From the NCBI GenBank assembly GCA_028455995.1, contig JABELC010000009.1, positions 62,001 through 126,000 on the forward strand: 64,000 nt of DNA, written 5' to 3'. The notes under the pieces were generated by a model. The model was given only the letters and a program-made list of their open reading frames with translations, was not told the origin of the DNA and made no database searches. A program made the position numbers and the translations under genes. Source of the DNA: Scleromitrula shiraiana (taxonomy: Eukaryota; Ascomycota; Leotiomycetes; Helotiales; Sclerotiniaceae). This document shows, in pieces, positions 11,698 through 23,999 of the stretch (the stretch's first letter is position 1; each line of letters opens with the position of its first letter).

Positions 11698-14285
11698 GGT
11701 TTGCAACAATCAGTAGAGGACCACAGTGGAGATTGAGGAGAAAGTGAAAGTCATTAATGATCCACGTTATCTTATGAAGAGGCCCATTTGATTGATTAAA
11801 AGAATTTCCAAAGAACCCCCTCTTCCATTCTTTTTGCCATGATCTCCCTGAAACTGCAGCATTATCTTACAGGTCAAAAGCTTCCGAAAAACAATCTCTA
11901 AAGGATCCTATTCCGTGGAACTGCGGGTCAAATTCACTTGGCCCGCCCTAAATGACTTCTAGCTAATGGACTAAAATCCACAGCGTCAAGAAGAACATGC
12001 TTTGAATGGTTCGCATAAGGTTAGGTATCCTTGACTGCCATATTCCATGGTAACGAGAGTTAATATAAATGTCGCCGCGGATGTATGGGACATAACTTGC
12101 ACAGACAGAAAATGTACAAATTTATCTTGCTACATCCTTAATTGGACAGGCTAAATGATGATCCAGAATGAATCTGACAGACTAATCATCGGACCTACCA
12201 TAAAGGGACTTCGCCCTCCTATCAGTGCAAACCAGATATCTATTGCGGTTAGCAGAGTTGGTGGCTTGCACGTGGTGTAAGCACGGAAGATCCCCGGTCA
12301 TGTGATGCTAAATCACGTGATGGATCACAGACTCGCTGGATTGTAGAAGCTACGATCCAACGATCCACGGTATGTACCATGATGTAAGATAGTTAAGAAC
12401 GAAGATCTATAAGCAGTGAATGGTTTTTTAGTTGTAGAGCTTTGTGTTTAAAACCATCATGATTTATTATTGTATTTAGTACAATTTTAATTATTTTTTT
12501 CAATCAGAGCATGGTTTTTTCTATTTGTTGATCTATTACTCAAACCTTACATAAGAACCTTGCTAGGCACTTCCACGTGATTGGAGGTAGTAGAGACTCG
12601 GACGTAACAATGAGAAAAGACAGAATCTAGTTGTCTAATTGTAGTTGTATTGTTGAAGTTGTTGATCTAGAGCTAGGTGAGGGTTATCAGAGCCTCGATT
12701 TTGCTGACTAATCAGACCTTTACCATTAACCTCTTTTCTAGTAAGTCCGACGGTTATCTTGCCTAAATCTGAACAATTCGTAATCCATACGACGTACAGA
12801 TATATAAGTTCTAGTTCCTGAATTATGTCAGAATATCAGTGCGATGACCATAATGTATTATTTGCAGAGGCTTGATGTTCAAACTCGAGAGTCTGTAGTG
12901 ACATAATACAGTAGACTTGGCTTGATAGATCTACAAGATCAGGATCAGTATACTTCGAGAAGTTGTTTGGCGAGATGGCTGATCTGATAACTATCATTAT
13001 GATTCTTCTCAGTGAGAGATATGGGTAGAGTCTGGACTTAGTATCACAATTAAGCAATCTATTCAATCCTGACAACGGGTGGCGATGAAAATATTAGCTA
13101 CTCAAGAAGATCCATGAAGTGCCCCTAAGGATTGTATGTGAGAATTAATGTCTGAGACTTAAGGCTTTAGAATAATACCCATCAGGGTATTTCAGCAATC
13201 ACACGTGACTTTTGATATCTCTGAAACTTGAAGATCTACTTCCCACATTCACATTCACATTCACATTATTATTCTGACAAGTAATAATTCACACAATTAT
13301 CGCGTTCTGATTAGGATCTTATCAGGTATTTGTTAGGAACTTATTAGACTGACCGGTTAACTTCCCTTTTAATCAATTTACCAGGACAAGGTAGAAAATA
13401 CAAAACTGCAGTGTTCTAAGTTATTACTAGTAGTAGTATACGGCGGTAATACGGTGGCGCGTATTAAGCTGATATCATGCATTGCTGTACGTACAAATCA
13501 CATATCACATATATACTAGTATATATATACGTACATATTAATACAAAATAATGAATATTTACTAGTAAATATAACTTGAAATTATATATGATCATGATAT
13601 TATATTTTTTTTATGCTAGTAATATATGATCCCAGTCTTATAATAATATTTTCAATAGTTTATAAAATATAAATACGTACCACTATAGTGAGGAATGTGT
13701 TCAATACGGAAAATATACTACGGAAAATACTAGTAACTTAAAAACACTGCATTCCATGGGTGATTTTACAAGAACACATTTTTGACAGACGTTTGACATG
13801 GCAGCACCTGGGATCTTACATTAACGATACCAAAGAGCTGGGAATAATACCTTGAAAGGTTATGAGCCGCAGTGCTTACCCAACATAGTCGGAGATATAT
13901 CCATGTACGGAAATACATCGGCCGAAAGTTACTACATAGGGTTGGTTAATATCATGCAAGAAAGTTTGGAAATTAAAGCTTCCTCGAGAAATCTAGAATT
14001 CTATACGGTGAACAGCCTCGGATATCCACAAATAAAATTGGGGTTATACCCTGTTTCTAGACGTCTAATCCGAGATCTGCATGAAGTGTCAGTTCGCGTA
14101 ATGGCGGATGAGACCATCCTTTCATTGCCCAATCTATCATATGAGTTAATTTCCACATTGCTTAAGAAAAGATTCCCATTTCTTCAGCCGTTCTAAAATA
14201 CCGCCTTTTAACCAATTCGAAAGCAAAGTTTGTCTTATAATCTTTCATATTTACATAATACGAAGAATCGTTACGTTATATCATC
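11698..14285. other. Long AT-rising intergenic stretch
   Basis: No gene is supported. A perfect TCACGTGA palindrome lies at 12313-12320, and CACGTG occurs again near 12576 and 13202. Base composition turns AT-rich at about 13480-13720. An open frame from about 13826 to 14196 (protein-like, ending KKRFPFLQPF) has no ATG near its start and matches no family I know; it may be a gene remnant. The last 90 bases before 14286 should be the 5' UTR of the dehydrogenase gene. Confidence 0.4.
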
Positions 14286-15304
14286 ATGTCTGAATTTACT
14301 ATCAAAGATGAGGACTTAACCAACGTCAAGGGCAAGGTTGTTATAGTTACAGGTATGAACGCTCGTTCCACCGTTCGCGGGATATAATTTTCCGTCTGTC
14401 ATCAGCACTTTAGGCTCGAGCTTTGAACCAACTAACGTAATATTTCATCATAGGCGGTTCTTCAGGAATTGGTCTAGCAACTGTCAACCTTTTACTCTCA
14501 TTAGGAGCATCAGTTGTCAGCGCCGACATCAACTCGCCACCTGAACCAATTTCAAACCCATCCTTCCTATTCGTCCAAACAAATGTAACTAAATGGGCCG
14601 ATCTTACTGCTTTATTCAAGAAAGCCAAGGAGCAGTATGATCACATTGATTGCGTTTTCGCTAATGCAGGCATTGCTCCCCGAGATAATTACTTAGATCT
14701 CGAAACTGATGAGAATGGAGATCTTAAAGAGCCATCTCATGCTACTATTAATGTCAACTTAATGAGCGTGGTCAATACTGCTATTCTCGGTGTTCATTAC
14801 TTAAAGCAACAACCTGAAGGTGGTAGTATTGTTCTCATGGGTTCCAGCACCGGTTTACACCCAGTCAGAGCTCCCGATTACTGTAAGCGATATAATCCCA
14901 AGACAAAGAAAAATCTCAACTCTTCATTAACTAACACAAATTTAGCCCTTGCCAAACATGGAGTATTGGGACTCGGAAGAGGTCTACAGCGTTTAACTAA
15001 AGCCGCTAACCTACCAATCCGCGTTAACATTATTGCCCCCTCATGGACCGTCACCCAACTTCTCCCCCAATTCGAGACTATCTTAAAAGCAACTAATACC
15101 CAATCGCAAACCACTGACGTTGTTGCTCGCGCAGCTGCTTACCTCATGGTTGATGAAAAGAGAGAGGGAGATTTGATTTTTATTGCTAATGGGAGATATA
15201 CTGAGGTTGAACAGAGCATACTTGCTCCTGCATATGACAAAGTTAGGGGAGAGAACCCTAGCGATGATGAGGTTTTGGCACGTATCAATGCTTTGGCTGG
15301 ATAG
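14286..15304 (+). CDS. Short-chain dehydrogenase/reductase (classical SDR)
   Basis: Three exons (14286-14352, 14454-14882, 14946-15304) encode 284 residues. The first join restores the cofactor loop TGGSSGIG at residues 22-29. The second intron (GTAAGC...CTAACACAAATTTAG) falls inside the active site, and splicing makes Y165-S-L-A-K169, the catalytic YxxxK. NAG follows FA in the middle strand and LMGSSTGLHP carries the active-site serine. The acidic D in VVSADI at the end of strand 2 suggests NAD rather than NADP preference. The length is close to the classical SDR norm of about 250. It resembles the 15-hydroxyprostaglandin dehydrogenase-like group of fungi, but the substrate is unknown. No signal peptide is present. 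It stands alone, not in an obvious cluster. Confidence 0.88.
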
Positions 15305-17311
15305 AATTTGGATCTGGAATCTGAATTCTAGTGGATATATTTGTTATGATGGGTTAGATCGTAGACGAGATACCTTGAATATAGATTTAGAATATGAGCT
15401 GGCTAGCTATCGCAATTTTGATCTTCCTTGTATCCTGTTGCAAAGTATTAACTAAAATGGATGCAAATATATTCTTAATCATAGTCTCTAATATTCTTAT
15501 TCATTAACAGTTTAGTGAATCTAATACCATTTCTCTCCATGCGAGAGCAGCTCGTACTCACCACTGGGTACACGAGAACGACATGCCTTCCCAACACCCA
15601 TGCCGAGATCGGATTAGAAAACAAACCAAGAAATTTTTTGAGTGAGGGGTTGCCCCTGCTTTCTACGTGCATAATTCTGGTTTGAAAAAGAAATAGGATC
15701 CTCAAGATCTAGAACAGCCTATTTCTGGAGGTATCTTAGTGTTGTTATCATTATTATCATCGTCAACGGAGACATCATGGTTGTTAGAACTCAAACTTTT
15801 ACCGTGTTGCCACTGTCACTAACAGCAACAAACAACAACATTGTGACAATTATATCCTGAGCACGCTAACTAACAGGTTAGGTTACTTAATTTCCACACA
15901 TAAACAGTCATAGAGAAACAATCAATCAACGTCCATCGCGTTCAAAATGCGATATCCAGCACACAAACCATCGTTATCTCCTACATTGAGATGTTTATCA
16001 GCCCATGCATTTTTTAACCAAGAGGGTTGAACGTCAAGTTTATATAATAACAACTTTAGTTCAACATACTTCCTTGGTCCCCTTCCGATATTGGTTGAAC
16101 TGAGCGAATTAAACTGCAGTGGAGCACAAGATACAGCACCGTTAATTCTCCCGCCATACCCCTCAATATAAAAGCTCCATTCCGATCCTTATCATCACCC
16201 TCCATACATCACCAAAATCGTTGCAAATCTCATTTCACGTGTGGTTCTACTAGGTCTAAGACTACTGTGATCTGAGTCCGCAGTTTTTCGAACATCAAAA
16301 AGTTAATGATCATTACCAATGATGGATGGTACGGGTGGAAAGACTAGGAACAAATGTAATTGTTGTTTTTTAACACTTTTGTTATCATATACTGTATCTT
16401 CGTATGTCCTAATTCTCATCTGTTGTGCTGTTATGTATGATAGGAAGATCCAGGTATGATATTAAGCCTTCTCGTCGAAATATGATAATTAACAATTTCT
16501 CCCCCAAAACCCAAGCGACGACTAGTCTACAAGTGTTTCATTCGAACTCAGCAAGCATCAGCGGAGGCTAACTACCCACAGTACCACCATGTCCCGATCA
16601 TTGTTGATGAACCACTGCTGCCTTACTAGAAAGCAATGAAGGTAGCTAGAAAATATTGTTTATATAGTTTGTTACACTAGTTCCACTTTCATCATGAATA
16701 GCTCCATCCATCCATACATGTATTGTGACTACCACAAATCTAGTTGAAACTCCTTTCATATCTATATTGATATTCATATTAATATTTTCATAAACTTTCG
16801 TGATACATAACATTACAACCATCATAGTTCCATCCCAGATCATAATAACTAGTGTTTTCCTCCACTACCAACACCAACACCCCCTTCCCCTCCCACCCTC
16901 GCTTCCATCCCACCCTCGCTTTCATCCCCCATCCATCTCCACCCCACCTTCACTCAAAGCTAAAGAAAAGCAACAAGATCTACAACTCCATCGCCCAAAG
17001 GGTATATGCGCTCTTCCATCCACTCTTACAATAAAACACGAGTACAAATCCGGTAGATACAAAAGTCCGTGCATCCATGCGAGTGCATATCTCATTTCCC
17101 TCTCCATTCCATGCCATTTCTGTTTAAAATCCTGCAAATCTTGACTTGGGATAAGCGGTAAATATAGTATCGTAATAAAAGACTCGGAAATACCGAGTGC
17201 AAGGAAATTGACAAGTGAATCCCAAACTCCAGATGCTGAATTCCTTGTACTCCAACTTTGACTCCACTCATCCTCGTTCTCGTTCTCATCCCCGCACCGC
17301 AGCTTCAACGA
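15305..17311. other. Intergenic stretch, SDR gene to chromodomain gene
   Basis: No gene is supported. The right part, at least to about 16900, may be 3' UTR of the minus-strand chromodomain gene. The open frames there (for example 16922-17308) are low-complexity shadows or start at non-ATG codons. A CACGTG site is seen near 16237. Confidence 0.4.
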
Positions 17312-19114
17312 TTATTTTTGTTTCGAAAATCTACCTCTCCCTCTTGTCTTCACTCCCGGCTTCGGTTTCTCTCGCTCCTTCTCCTCTTCAAACTCCTCCA
17401 CCATTCCCCTAACATCAACTAATAATTGCTCTCTCGGCTCCCAAGTCCTATCCTTCACACCATATCCTTTCCATCCAACCAGGTATTCAACTCTCCCCTT
17501 CACAGTTCTCTTACCGTGAAATTGATCGACCTCGAATATTTCCTCCTCCCCATCACTATCATCATTCTTCCGACTTTCTCCCTTTCCCTTTTCTTTTCCT
17601 TTTCCCTTTCCCCTCTTCGTTGCCTTTGCATTTTCCCAAATGTCAATACAACTTTCATTTTTGACACCAATATCCTCTTTCAATCTCAACACAGGTTCCC
17701 AGGTATAGTCTTTTGAATCGGGAAAATTCTTCCATTCCACCAGATACTCTAAGTTCCCAGCAAGATCTTTTCGCTCGGCTTTGATATGGAGAGGTTGGTA
17801 TCGTTCGGCGTACGTCTCTTCCTCGCTTTCGGAATCATGGGCTGAGACCAGTACAGGGACTTTTGATCGAGTTCGAGTTTTCTTGGGGGATTTGGCGACA
17901 CGTTGTGGTGGCGTATGAAATTTTTGGTCTTCCTCTTCCTCGGGTTCTTGTTGGAGAGTTTCTCGTCTTCGACGTTTTCTTTGCGAAACAGGGTTATTCT
18001 TGTTGTTCGATTTAGACTTTTCCATAGAAGAGGTAAGAAGAGTTCCCATAGTCTCGTCATTGGCAGAATCTTCCTCTTCTTCGGGTTCTGGTTGAGGGGC
18101 TAGTTTTCTAGGGTTCTCCTTTCTGGCCGTGGATTTAGATTTTGGTGTAGTTGACTTGAGATGGGGCTGCATAGCATCATTCCCACTCTCATTATCATCC
18201 TGTTCCTTATCGCTCTCGGCTCGTTTTCTTTTCGTCCCAGTAATCACAACTTGAACATTCTTTGAAGTGCTCACAGAACCCCTCTTCGATCTCAAGTTCG
18301 ATGGCGTAGCGGTTTTTCCCGGGGTGCGAAGATGCTTCGAAGGTTTCTTATTGTTCTTTCCAGACTTCGATCTCGATTTCGACCGCGGCCTGTGTTCCTC
18401 CTCCTCATCTTCCTCATATTCAGCTCTTTGTGTAGCTCTCAACTGAATAACAATCTCTTCCTCCTCACTTTCAGCTTCAGCCTCGGGTTCAACGTCACCC
18501 ATTAATTGATCCTCGATCATTTGTGAGTCTTCATTTCTTATGTTCTTTATATCTTCATTTCCATCGCTAGAATCGTCGTCATCTTCTGATTCCCCGGCAG
18601 TGGCATCCTTCTTCATTTTATGACCACTCTCTTTCTTACCTGCTCCAGAGGCTTCTTCGGCACTAGTTTCCTTGTCTTCTTCATCTTCGCTTTGTTCAAG
18701 ATCCCCTGCTGCTTCTCCACTCTCCATAGTTCCCTCTTGATTCGAATCTTCATACTCTCCATTATTTGAATCATCGCTATCTTCCCAACCCTCGTCACTT
18801 TGACTGTACAAGTCCTCTTCGGGATACTTTTTCGTCTCACTCTCAACTTCGCCTAGAGTTTTTTTCACACCAGCACCCATGCCACTCACCACCGGAATGC
18901 CGATTGTTTTCTCAGCGCAATTATCAATTTTCCCCATAACAGTTTGTTTTGGAGTCCCTTGTATTACGTTGCCAACATTTTTGATAGGCATTGTGAATTT
19001 CGGATTTGGGTTTTTGGTGGTCGCTGGTGCTTTTGGTTTAGGTGAGTCTAGCATAGAAGGAGGCTTCGACAACTTAGTGGGCACGGATTTAGGGGTCCGC
19101 ACCGCTCTAGCCAT
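17312..19114 (-). CDS. Double-chromodomain nuclear protein
   Basis: A single-exon gene of 600 residues starts at an ATG. Residues 1-430 are disordered: Ser/Pro/Lys near the start, then long acidic tracts (for example SEEEEIVIQL and EYEEDEEEEH) alternating with basic, nuclear-signal-like runs (RKRRRR, KNNKKPSKHLR). Two chromodomains follow, at about 436-495 (core NLEYLVEWKNFP...YTWEP) and 523-578 (core RVEYLVGWKGYG...RTWEP). Each keeps the aromatic W and the W-E-P turn. The tail ends in a basic RGRGRFSKQK. Chromodomains usually read methylated histone tails. The layout differs from HP1, which has a chromodomain plus a chromoshadow domain, and from CHD remodellers, as no helicase is present. 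Chromatin binding is therefore inferred from domains only. Confidence 0.85.
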   Translation of the reverse strand: MARAVRTPKSVPTKLSKPPSMLDSPKPKAPATTKNPNPKFTMPIKNVGNVIQGTPKQTVMGKIDNCAEKTIGIPVVSGMGAGVKKTLGEVESETKKYPEEDLYSQSDEGWEDSDDSNNGEYEDSNQEGTMESGEAAGDLEQSEDEEDKETSAEEASGAGKKESGHKMKKDATAGESEDDDDSSDGNEDIKNIRNEDSQMIEDQLMGDVEPEAEAESEEEEIVIQLRATQRAEYEEDEEEEHRPRSKSRSKSGKNNKKPSKHLRTPGKTATPSNLRSKRGSVSTSKNVQVVITGTKRKRAESDKEQDDNESGNDAMQPHLKSTTPKSKSTARKENPRKLAPQPEPEEEEDSANDETMGTLLTSSMEKSKSNNKNNPVSQRKRRRRETLQQEPEEEEDQKFHTPPQRVAKSPKKTRTRSKVPVLVSAHDSESEEETYAERYQPLHIKAERKDLAGNLEYLVEWKNFPDSKDYTWEPVLRLKEDIGVKNESCIDIWENAKATKRGKGKGKEKGKGESRKNDDSDGEEEIFEVDQFHGKRTVKGRVEYLVGWKGYGVKDRTWEPREQLLVDVRGMVEEFEEEKEREKPKPGVKTRGRGRFSKQK

Positions 19115-19973
19115 GATCCTCTATTCCACTCAGCCAGAATTTGAAGTCGTAGTTCCCGATGTATTTCTTGCTTGATCCCTACAATTCTTATCGCGACAAG
19201 ATATTTGGAATCCACTTTACCCCGCACAATGTAAATGAATGGAGATAAATCAAAGAACACTGCTAGGAAGCTGCTTGCGTGTGGTGTGTAAGCTCGCAAT
19301 CGAGGAATCGGTAGATCGGCTAGAGATATTGGGTATATAATATCTTCGAGTAGGTATCAATCATTGGAGAAGTAAATTTATTAGATCTCTCGGATTATTG
19401 TAAGTAAACAAAGGCCCCGCCCAGCACAAACTCCACAGCAACCGAGTGCTTTCTATGTCTTACTTTCTTTCACTCACACGAGATTTCAATCGCAGAACGA
19501 ATTGATGAAAGAAATAGGTATGTGGTTGAATGAAGGTATTTTGTGGCGTATGATCAAGCAGTTGAGAGTGAGAAACGTCTGTGTTGTTTTTATGAAAACT
19601 ATTGTGTTGTATTGCCCCGGTGTCTCGAGTCTTCTGGGTAATTTAGATGGGTGACGCGACGCGACTATGCGCTGTAACATGATAAAAATCTAATGCTGAA
19701 TTACATAATCACCTCAGTAATTAAGTAATTGGTGCATTGAAATGAGTATTATGTAATCGACCAACAAGCATTTTGATGATCTGCTTCCCTTGAGCTCGCT
19801 TGCATGTCTATATCCAATTTTCCCCCTTCTTCTTTTCATATATATTGGATTAAACTTAAACATATTTCAATGAAGAATTTATTGAATTGTAATCCTTATA
19901 CAAATACACACATCTCATACTTGCTCAAGTCGTACCTTTGTCTTCAATGCGAAAAAGGATTCACAACTTGCTC
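19115..19973. other. Promoter-side stretch of the chromodomain gene
   Basis: The right side of the chromodomain gene start lies here. No ORF with family features is seen. GC content falls toward the inverted-repeat element that begins at 19974. Confidence 0.35.
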
Positions 19974-20828
19974 TACGGTATCACCTATTCAGGGATTTCT
20001 TGAATATTATTCAAAGAAGGAAATTTTCATATTATAATTGAAATTTCAATTGTATTATAAATTGATTTTTAAAGAATGATTATTTATTAATATAAATTTA
20101 ATCTAAATTTTTAGATTTATTTTGAGTAATTATATAAAATTAGATTAATATAATATTTATATATAAAATTAATATATTTTTATTTATATTTATATATAAA
20201 ATTATATTTATATATAAAATTAATATATATTAATAATTGATATATTTTATTATTTTTTAATTTAATTAATATATTAAAATTAATTTTACACTTTTTTTAT
20301 TATTAATATATTCAAATTAATATTAATAATATATATTAAAAAATAATATAAATATACTTTTAAATTCTATAATTTTTAAAGAAAATCATTTTTTTTTAAA
20401 TGATAAAATTATTAATTTATAAAAAATAAAGTCTAAATTAAAAATGATTATAATCTTATAATTTAAAATTATATTTATTTATATAGATTTAATAAAGAAT
20501 TAAATAAATTTTTAATTAATAAGAATTTATTAAAAAATTAAATAATAACTTTATAACTTTATAATTTAAAATTAATAATAAAGCTATTTTAAATATAACT
20601 ATAAATTTATTAATGAATTTTAGTTAAGATTTATTTAAGATTAATTTTTAAATTTAAAGATTAATTTATATATTATATAAAATTCAACTTTTAATTAATT
20701 ACAAGTTTAGTATATTGATATTTGAAATTTTAGTGTATCTAAACATTAAAATAGCCGATTTCCTAAAGTTCATTCAGAGAAGTCATTGAATTCTATTCAG
20801 ATTCGCTCCCTGAATACGTGATACCGTA
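19974..20828. mobile_element. AT-rich TIR element, copy 1 (RIP-like decay)
   Basis: The left end reads TACGGTATCACCTATTCAGG, and the right end is its inverse with one mismatch (TACGGTATCACGTATTCAGG on the other strand). The outermost TA on each side fits a TA target duplication, as for Tc1/mariner-type elements and their MITEs. The interior of about 800 b is almost only A and T with stops in every frame. A second copy lies at 27086-27994. Most differences between copies are C/T or G/A transitions, as expected from RIP. No transposase text survives. Confidence 0.75.
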
Positions 20829-21238
20829 GGGTTGTAATAATTTACGGAAGTACTTTTGCGGCTTGTCAACGATCTAATATTCTCCTGCAAAATTGGAATG
20901 ATATCTCCGACATGGATTCTCATACATATGAATATGCTGCAATGCTTGCTAGAATGCCCTGCGATGTTTTATTCGGAAGTAGAGACCTTTGAGGAACCAA
21001 CACCGATTACGTTAGCTGACGGATTAACACAAGAATAAAAAGTGCTCGATACCCAGAGTGGAATATGATTTCTATTGCCAATCAGAGATTAAAAAATAGT
21101 CATCCCATTAATCAAGCATTTTATTCTCCAACGGCATCAACACAAGCAGAGGATTTTACCGAATAAACCCTCGTACTATCTCCCCGGCCAGAATCAACAT
21201 CTACCAACCCCTCACCGTTCCATGACAATGATATATAG
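20829..21238. other. Stretch between TIR copy 1 and the MFS pseudogene
   Basis: The composition is normal again. The frame at 20856-21038 is short and matches nothing known. An in-frame TAG at 21236 closes the open frame upstream of the transporter remnant, so its true start is lost or lies in an unseen exon. Confidence 0.3.
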
Positions 21239-22815
21239 GATTCTAGAAGCAAAGAAACCATTATATTTGAAGATCCTTCGACATCCTATATCTTCGAATC
21301 TACAATTGGTGTCTTTCTAGGCGTCATAGTCGCCGCCGCCGACTCCGCCGTAATCGCCACAATATCAGCTCCTATCGCCTCAACATTCGGCTCACTATCA
21401 CGCCTCCCCTGGCTCCTATACTCATTTTTTATTGCTCAAGCTGCCATGCAGTCATTATGTGGAAAACTGAATGATCTATATGGTCGAAGAAATGAGCTCA
21501 TCGCTCCCCATGTCATCTTTCTCTTCGGCATTCTAATCTGCTCCCTCGCGAAATCGGAATGGGTATTGATACTCGGAAGATTTGTGGCGGACATTGGCGG
21601 CGGTGGAATTACATCTATATTATCCATTGTACTAACTGATCTCACGCAATTACGAAGACGTGGTATCTGGCAGGGTATTGGTAATATATTCTTTGGCGTT
21701 GGCACGGTTCTTGGTGGGTTTGTGGATGATTACATAAACGATGTTTATGACTGGAGAATGACGTTTTGAATCCAGATTCATGTCTCTTTGCTTGCAATTG
21801 TTATTATTGTATTTATGGTTCATATGCCTATCCCGGAGAACAACACTGGTGCCAATATCAGTTCCGGATCCAAGATTCGAAAGGTCGATTTTCCAGGTGC
21901 CATAACACTCTTGACCGCACTCACACTCCTCCTACTATCTTTAAACTCGGGTGGCAATATGATTCCATGGAATCATCCTCTAGTATTCATAGGCCTCCCC
22001 TCATCCTTGATTTTCTTCCCGGCATTCATAGCCATCGAATTGAATATCACCGAGCCTATGATTCCACTTGGATTACTATACAACCAAACCATTGCCGCAG
22101 TCTGCCTCGCCAATTTCTTCACCTCCATGTCCCGATTCTCACTTCTTTTCTATCTTCCCGTTTATCTTCAAGTATATGGGTACCCTCCCCACGAGACAGG
22201 ACTCCGTCTAGTCCCTCGCTCTTTCGCTATGCTCATGGCCACTCCAACTGCAGGTATCCTGGTTCGTTGGACTGGTCGTTATTATTACATTGGAGTCTTT
22301 TCACAAATCATCTATATGATAGGAATTGGTAAAACAGCCACATTCACTCTTAAAACACCCGCTTGAGCGCCTTTCGTTTCTTTTTTGTGGTGAATTTGGG
22401 AGATGGCGCCATGCTCACTTCGTCCATGTTAGCAGTGCTTTAGGCTGTGGAACAAAAATATCAGGCTATCATGACATCTGCTTTGTTTTTGTTCCCTTCC
22501 ACTGGGACTGCGATAGGTATCTCGTTATCAGGATCGACATTTCAGAATATATTGAGGAGACAACTATGGTCTAGAATCCGCGATATTAAGCATGCTGGAG
22601 AAGAGATTGGAAGAATCATAGCAGATATTGGGGTGATTGATGAGTTTTTTGGCCCTGTCAAGGAACATATACTTGAGGCACACATAACAGCGCTGAGGGT
22701 AGTATTTATGGTTCTTGCAGGAATGGGTTTTCTTGGATTCGTATCAAGCCTTCTTGTGAAGGATCGGGTACTGCCAAATATCATGTCTCGTTCTCGACGA
22801 GACTCCAATAGATAG
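21239..22815 (+). pseudogene. Dead MFS transporter (multidrug / vacuolar amino-acid type)
   Basis: The conceptual protein follows the 14-helix MFS plan. Helix 1 is TIGVFLGVIVAAADSAVIAT, then comes the A-loop GKLNDLYGRRNE between helices 2 and 3, and ILGRFVADIGGGGITSI in helix 4. Late helices end in GIGISLSGSTFQNILRRQLW. It is broken by TGA at 21767-21769 and by TGA at the codon after LKTPA (22364-22366), both where Trp is expected. A single-base frame change follows near 22380-22390, and a TAG near 22441 stands where Gln (CAG) is likely. Without these it would resemble fungal Vba/Fnx1-like drug and basic amino-acid permeases. No ATG with a plausible N-terminus is seen. It lies between decayed repeats, which may explain its loss. 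Confidence 0.8.
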
Positions 22816-23614
22816 GAAGTATGGCTGAGTTGATTTGAGTTCCTGAGTTACATACGCCATTGCCACTCAAACTATTACATGGGTATCACAAAAATCCTCT
22901 AGTGGCATAGACAAATTCTCGGCTGGTGAAACGGAATTGTTGTTTAGGTTCGGATTGGTTCGAGGAGGAGCCTTAGAAGGAAAGCGTACACCATTAGATG
23001 AAAATTGATGATTGGATGACGATAGAATGCGAAGTTGCAGATATTATATAGCCCCCAAATTCAACATCTAATTAATAAAATCTTATCATCTCCACTGGCA
23101 CCTCTCCTCAGACCTTCTGGACTATAACTATACTAACAATCCAACCCGTGGGCACTCGTTGTAGCAGGAATTTCCGATCTAGCCCTAACTCTCTCTTACT
23201 CAAAATGCCGCTCTTACTGCTACTGGTGTTATTTGGACTAACGTCCAATTTTGCTATTGATCTAACACTGGCATTTGGGACGATTCTTTCTCGAAATTAA
23301 TTTAATAAGATGTAGTTATGTAGAGTTTATTATTCATTCCAAGTTCTACAAGTTCTACAAATCTATATAACAATAACTTGAACAATCTTAGACAATTAGA
23401 AAGTATCGTCTAATATCATTGGATTCAAACCTTGAATTGTTTGGCTAAGAACTAGAAAATCAAGCTGATATTAGTCAGCAAGTTGGGGGTTTCTAATGTC
23501 ATTGTCGGGCTCTAGCCTCGCGATAACAATAACAATGAAATTACTATTCAACACTATCTTAGATTTATATTTTCGAAATCTTCTTCGACGATTGAGCGTT
23601 ATTGTCAACGACCT
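22816..23614. other. Stretch after the MFS pseudogene
   Basis: No gene is supported. The open frame at 23496-23756 overlaps the antisense fragment described next and has no family features. Confidence 0.3.
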
Positions 23615-23986
23615 TTATCTGATAGAACAAAAAGTGTTAGGACTCTCACCTTTCATTGTGCGGACTTTAAATGCCAACAGTATCAATATCATATCAGCAG
23701 TATCAAAGTCAGGGAAACATTGCCTCGCCACCGTATTTGCAAGCTTCGCCTCCTGAGCGCTTGTCCGCTGCTCTACGGACCAACGCATCCGCAGATCTAG
23801 CATATGGTTCGTCCATTTGTGAATGCCCTTTTCTTCAGCGAACTCGGGATAGAGATCGTAGAGCCTCGAATTTTGCAGACTTTTTAAAGACACTAGACAT
23901 GCTCGATTCGTATGGTGCAAGAATACCTGTGAAAGAAATTCCTTGTTCTGGTATCTCTCATTCCCAAAACGAAATAAAGACGTCAA
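23615..23986 (-). pseudogene. Unrecognised protein fragment lacking a start
   Basis: An open frame of about 123 residues (internal text YPEFAEEKGIHKWTNHML and CFPDFDTADMILILL) reads like real protein but has no ATG near its beginning. A TAG lies upstream in frame. The frame opens right beside the inferred outer end of an LTR (near 24000), so insertion of the retroelement may have cut an older gene. I do not recognise the family. It could also be chance. Confidence 0.3.
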
Positions 23987-23999
23987 GGTGCATTGAAGT

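Noticed and set aside
16922..17308. 128-codon minus-strand frame next to the chromodomain gene
   Set aside because: It begins at a non-ATG codon in the likely 3' UTR of that gene and shows no family features.
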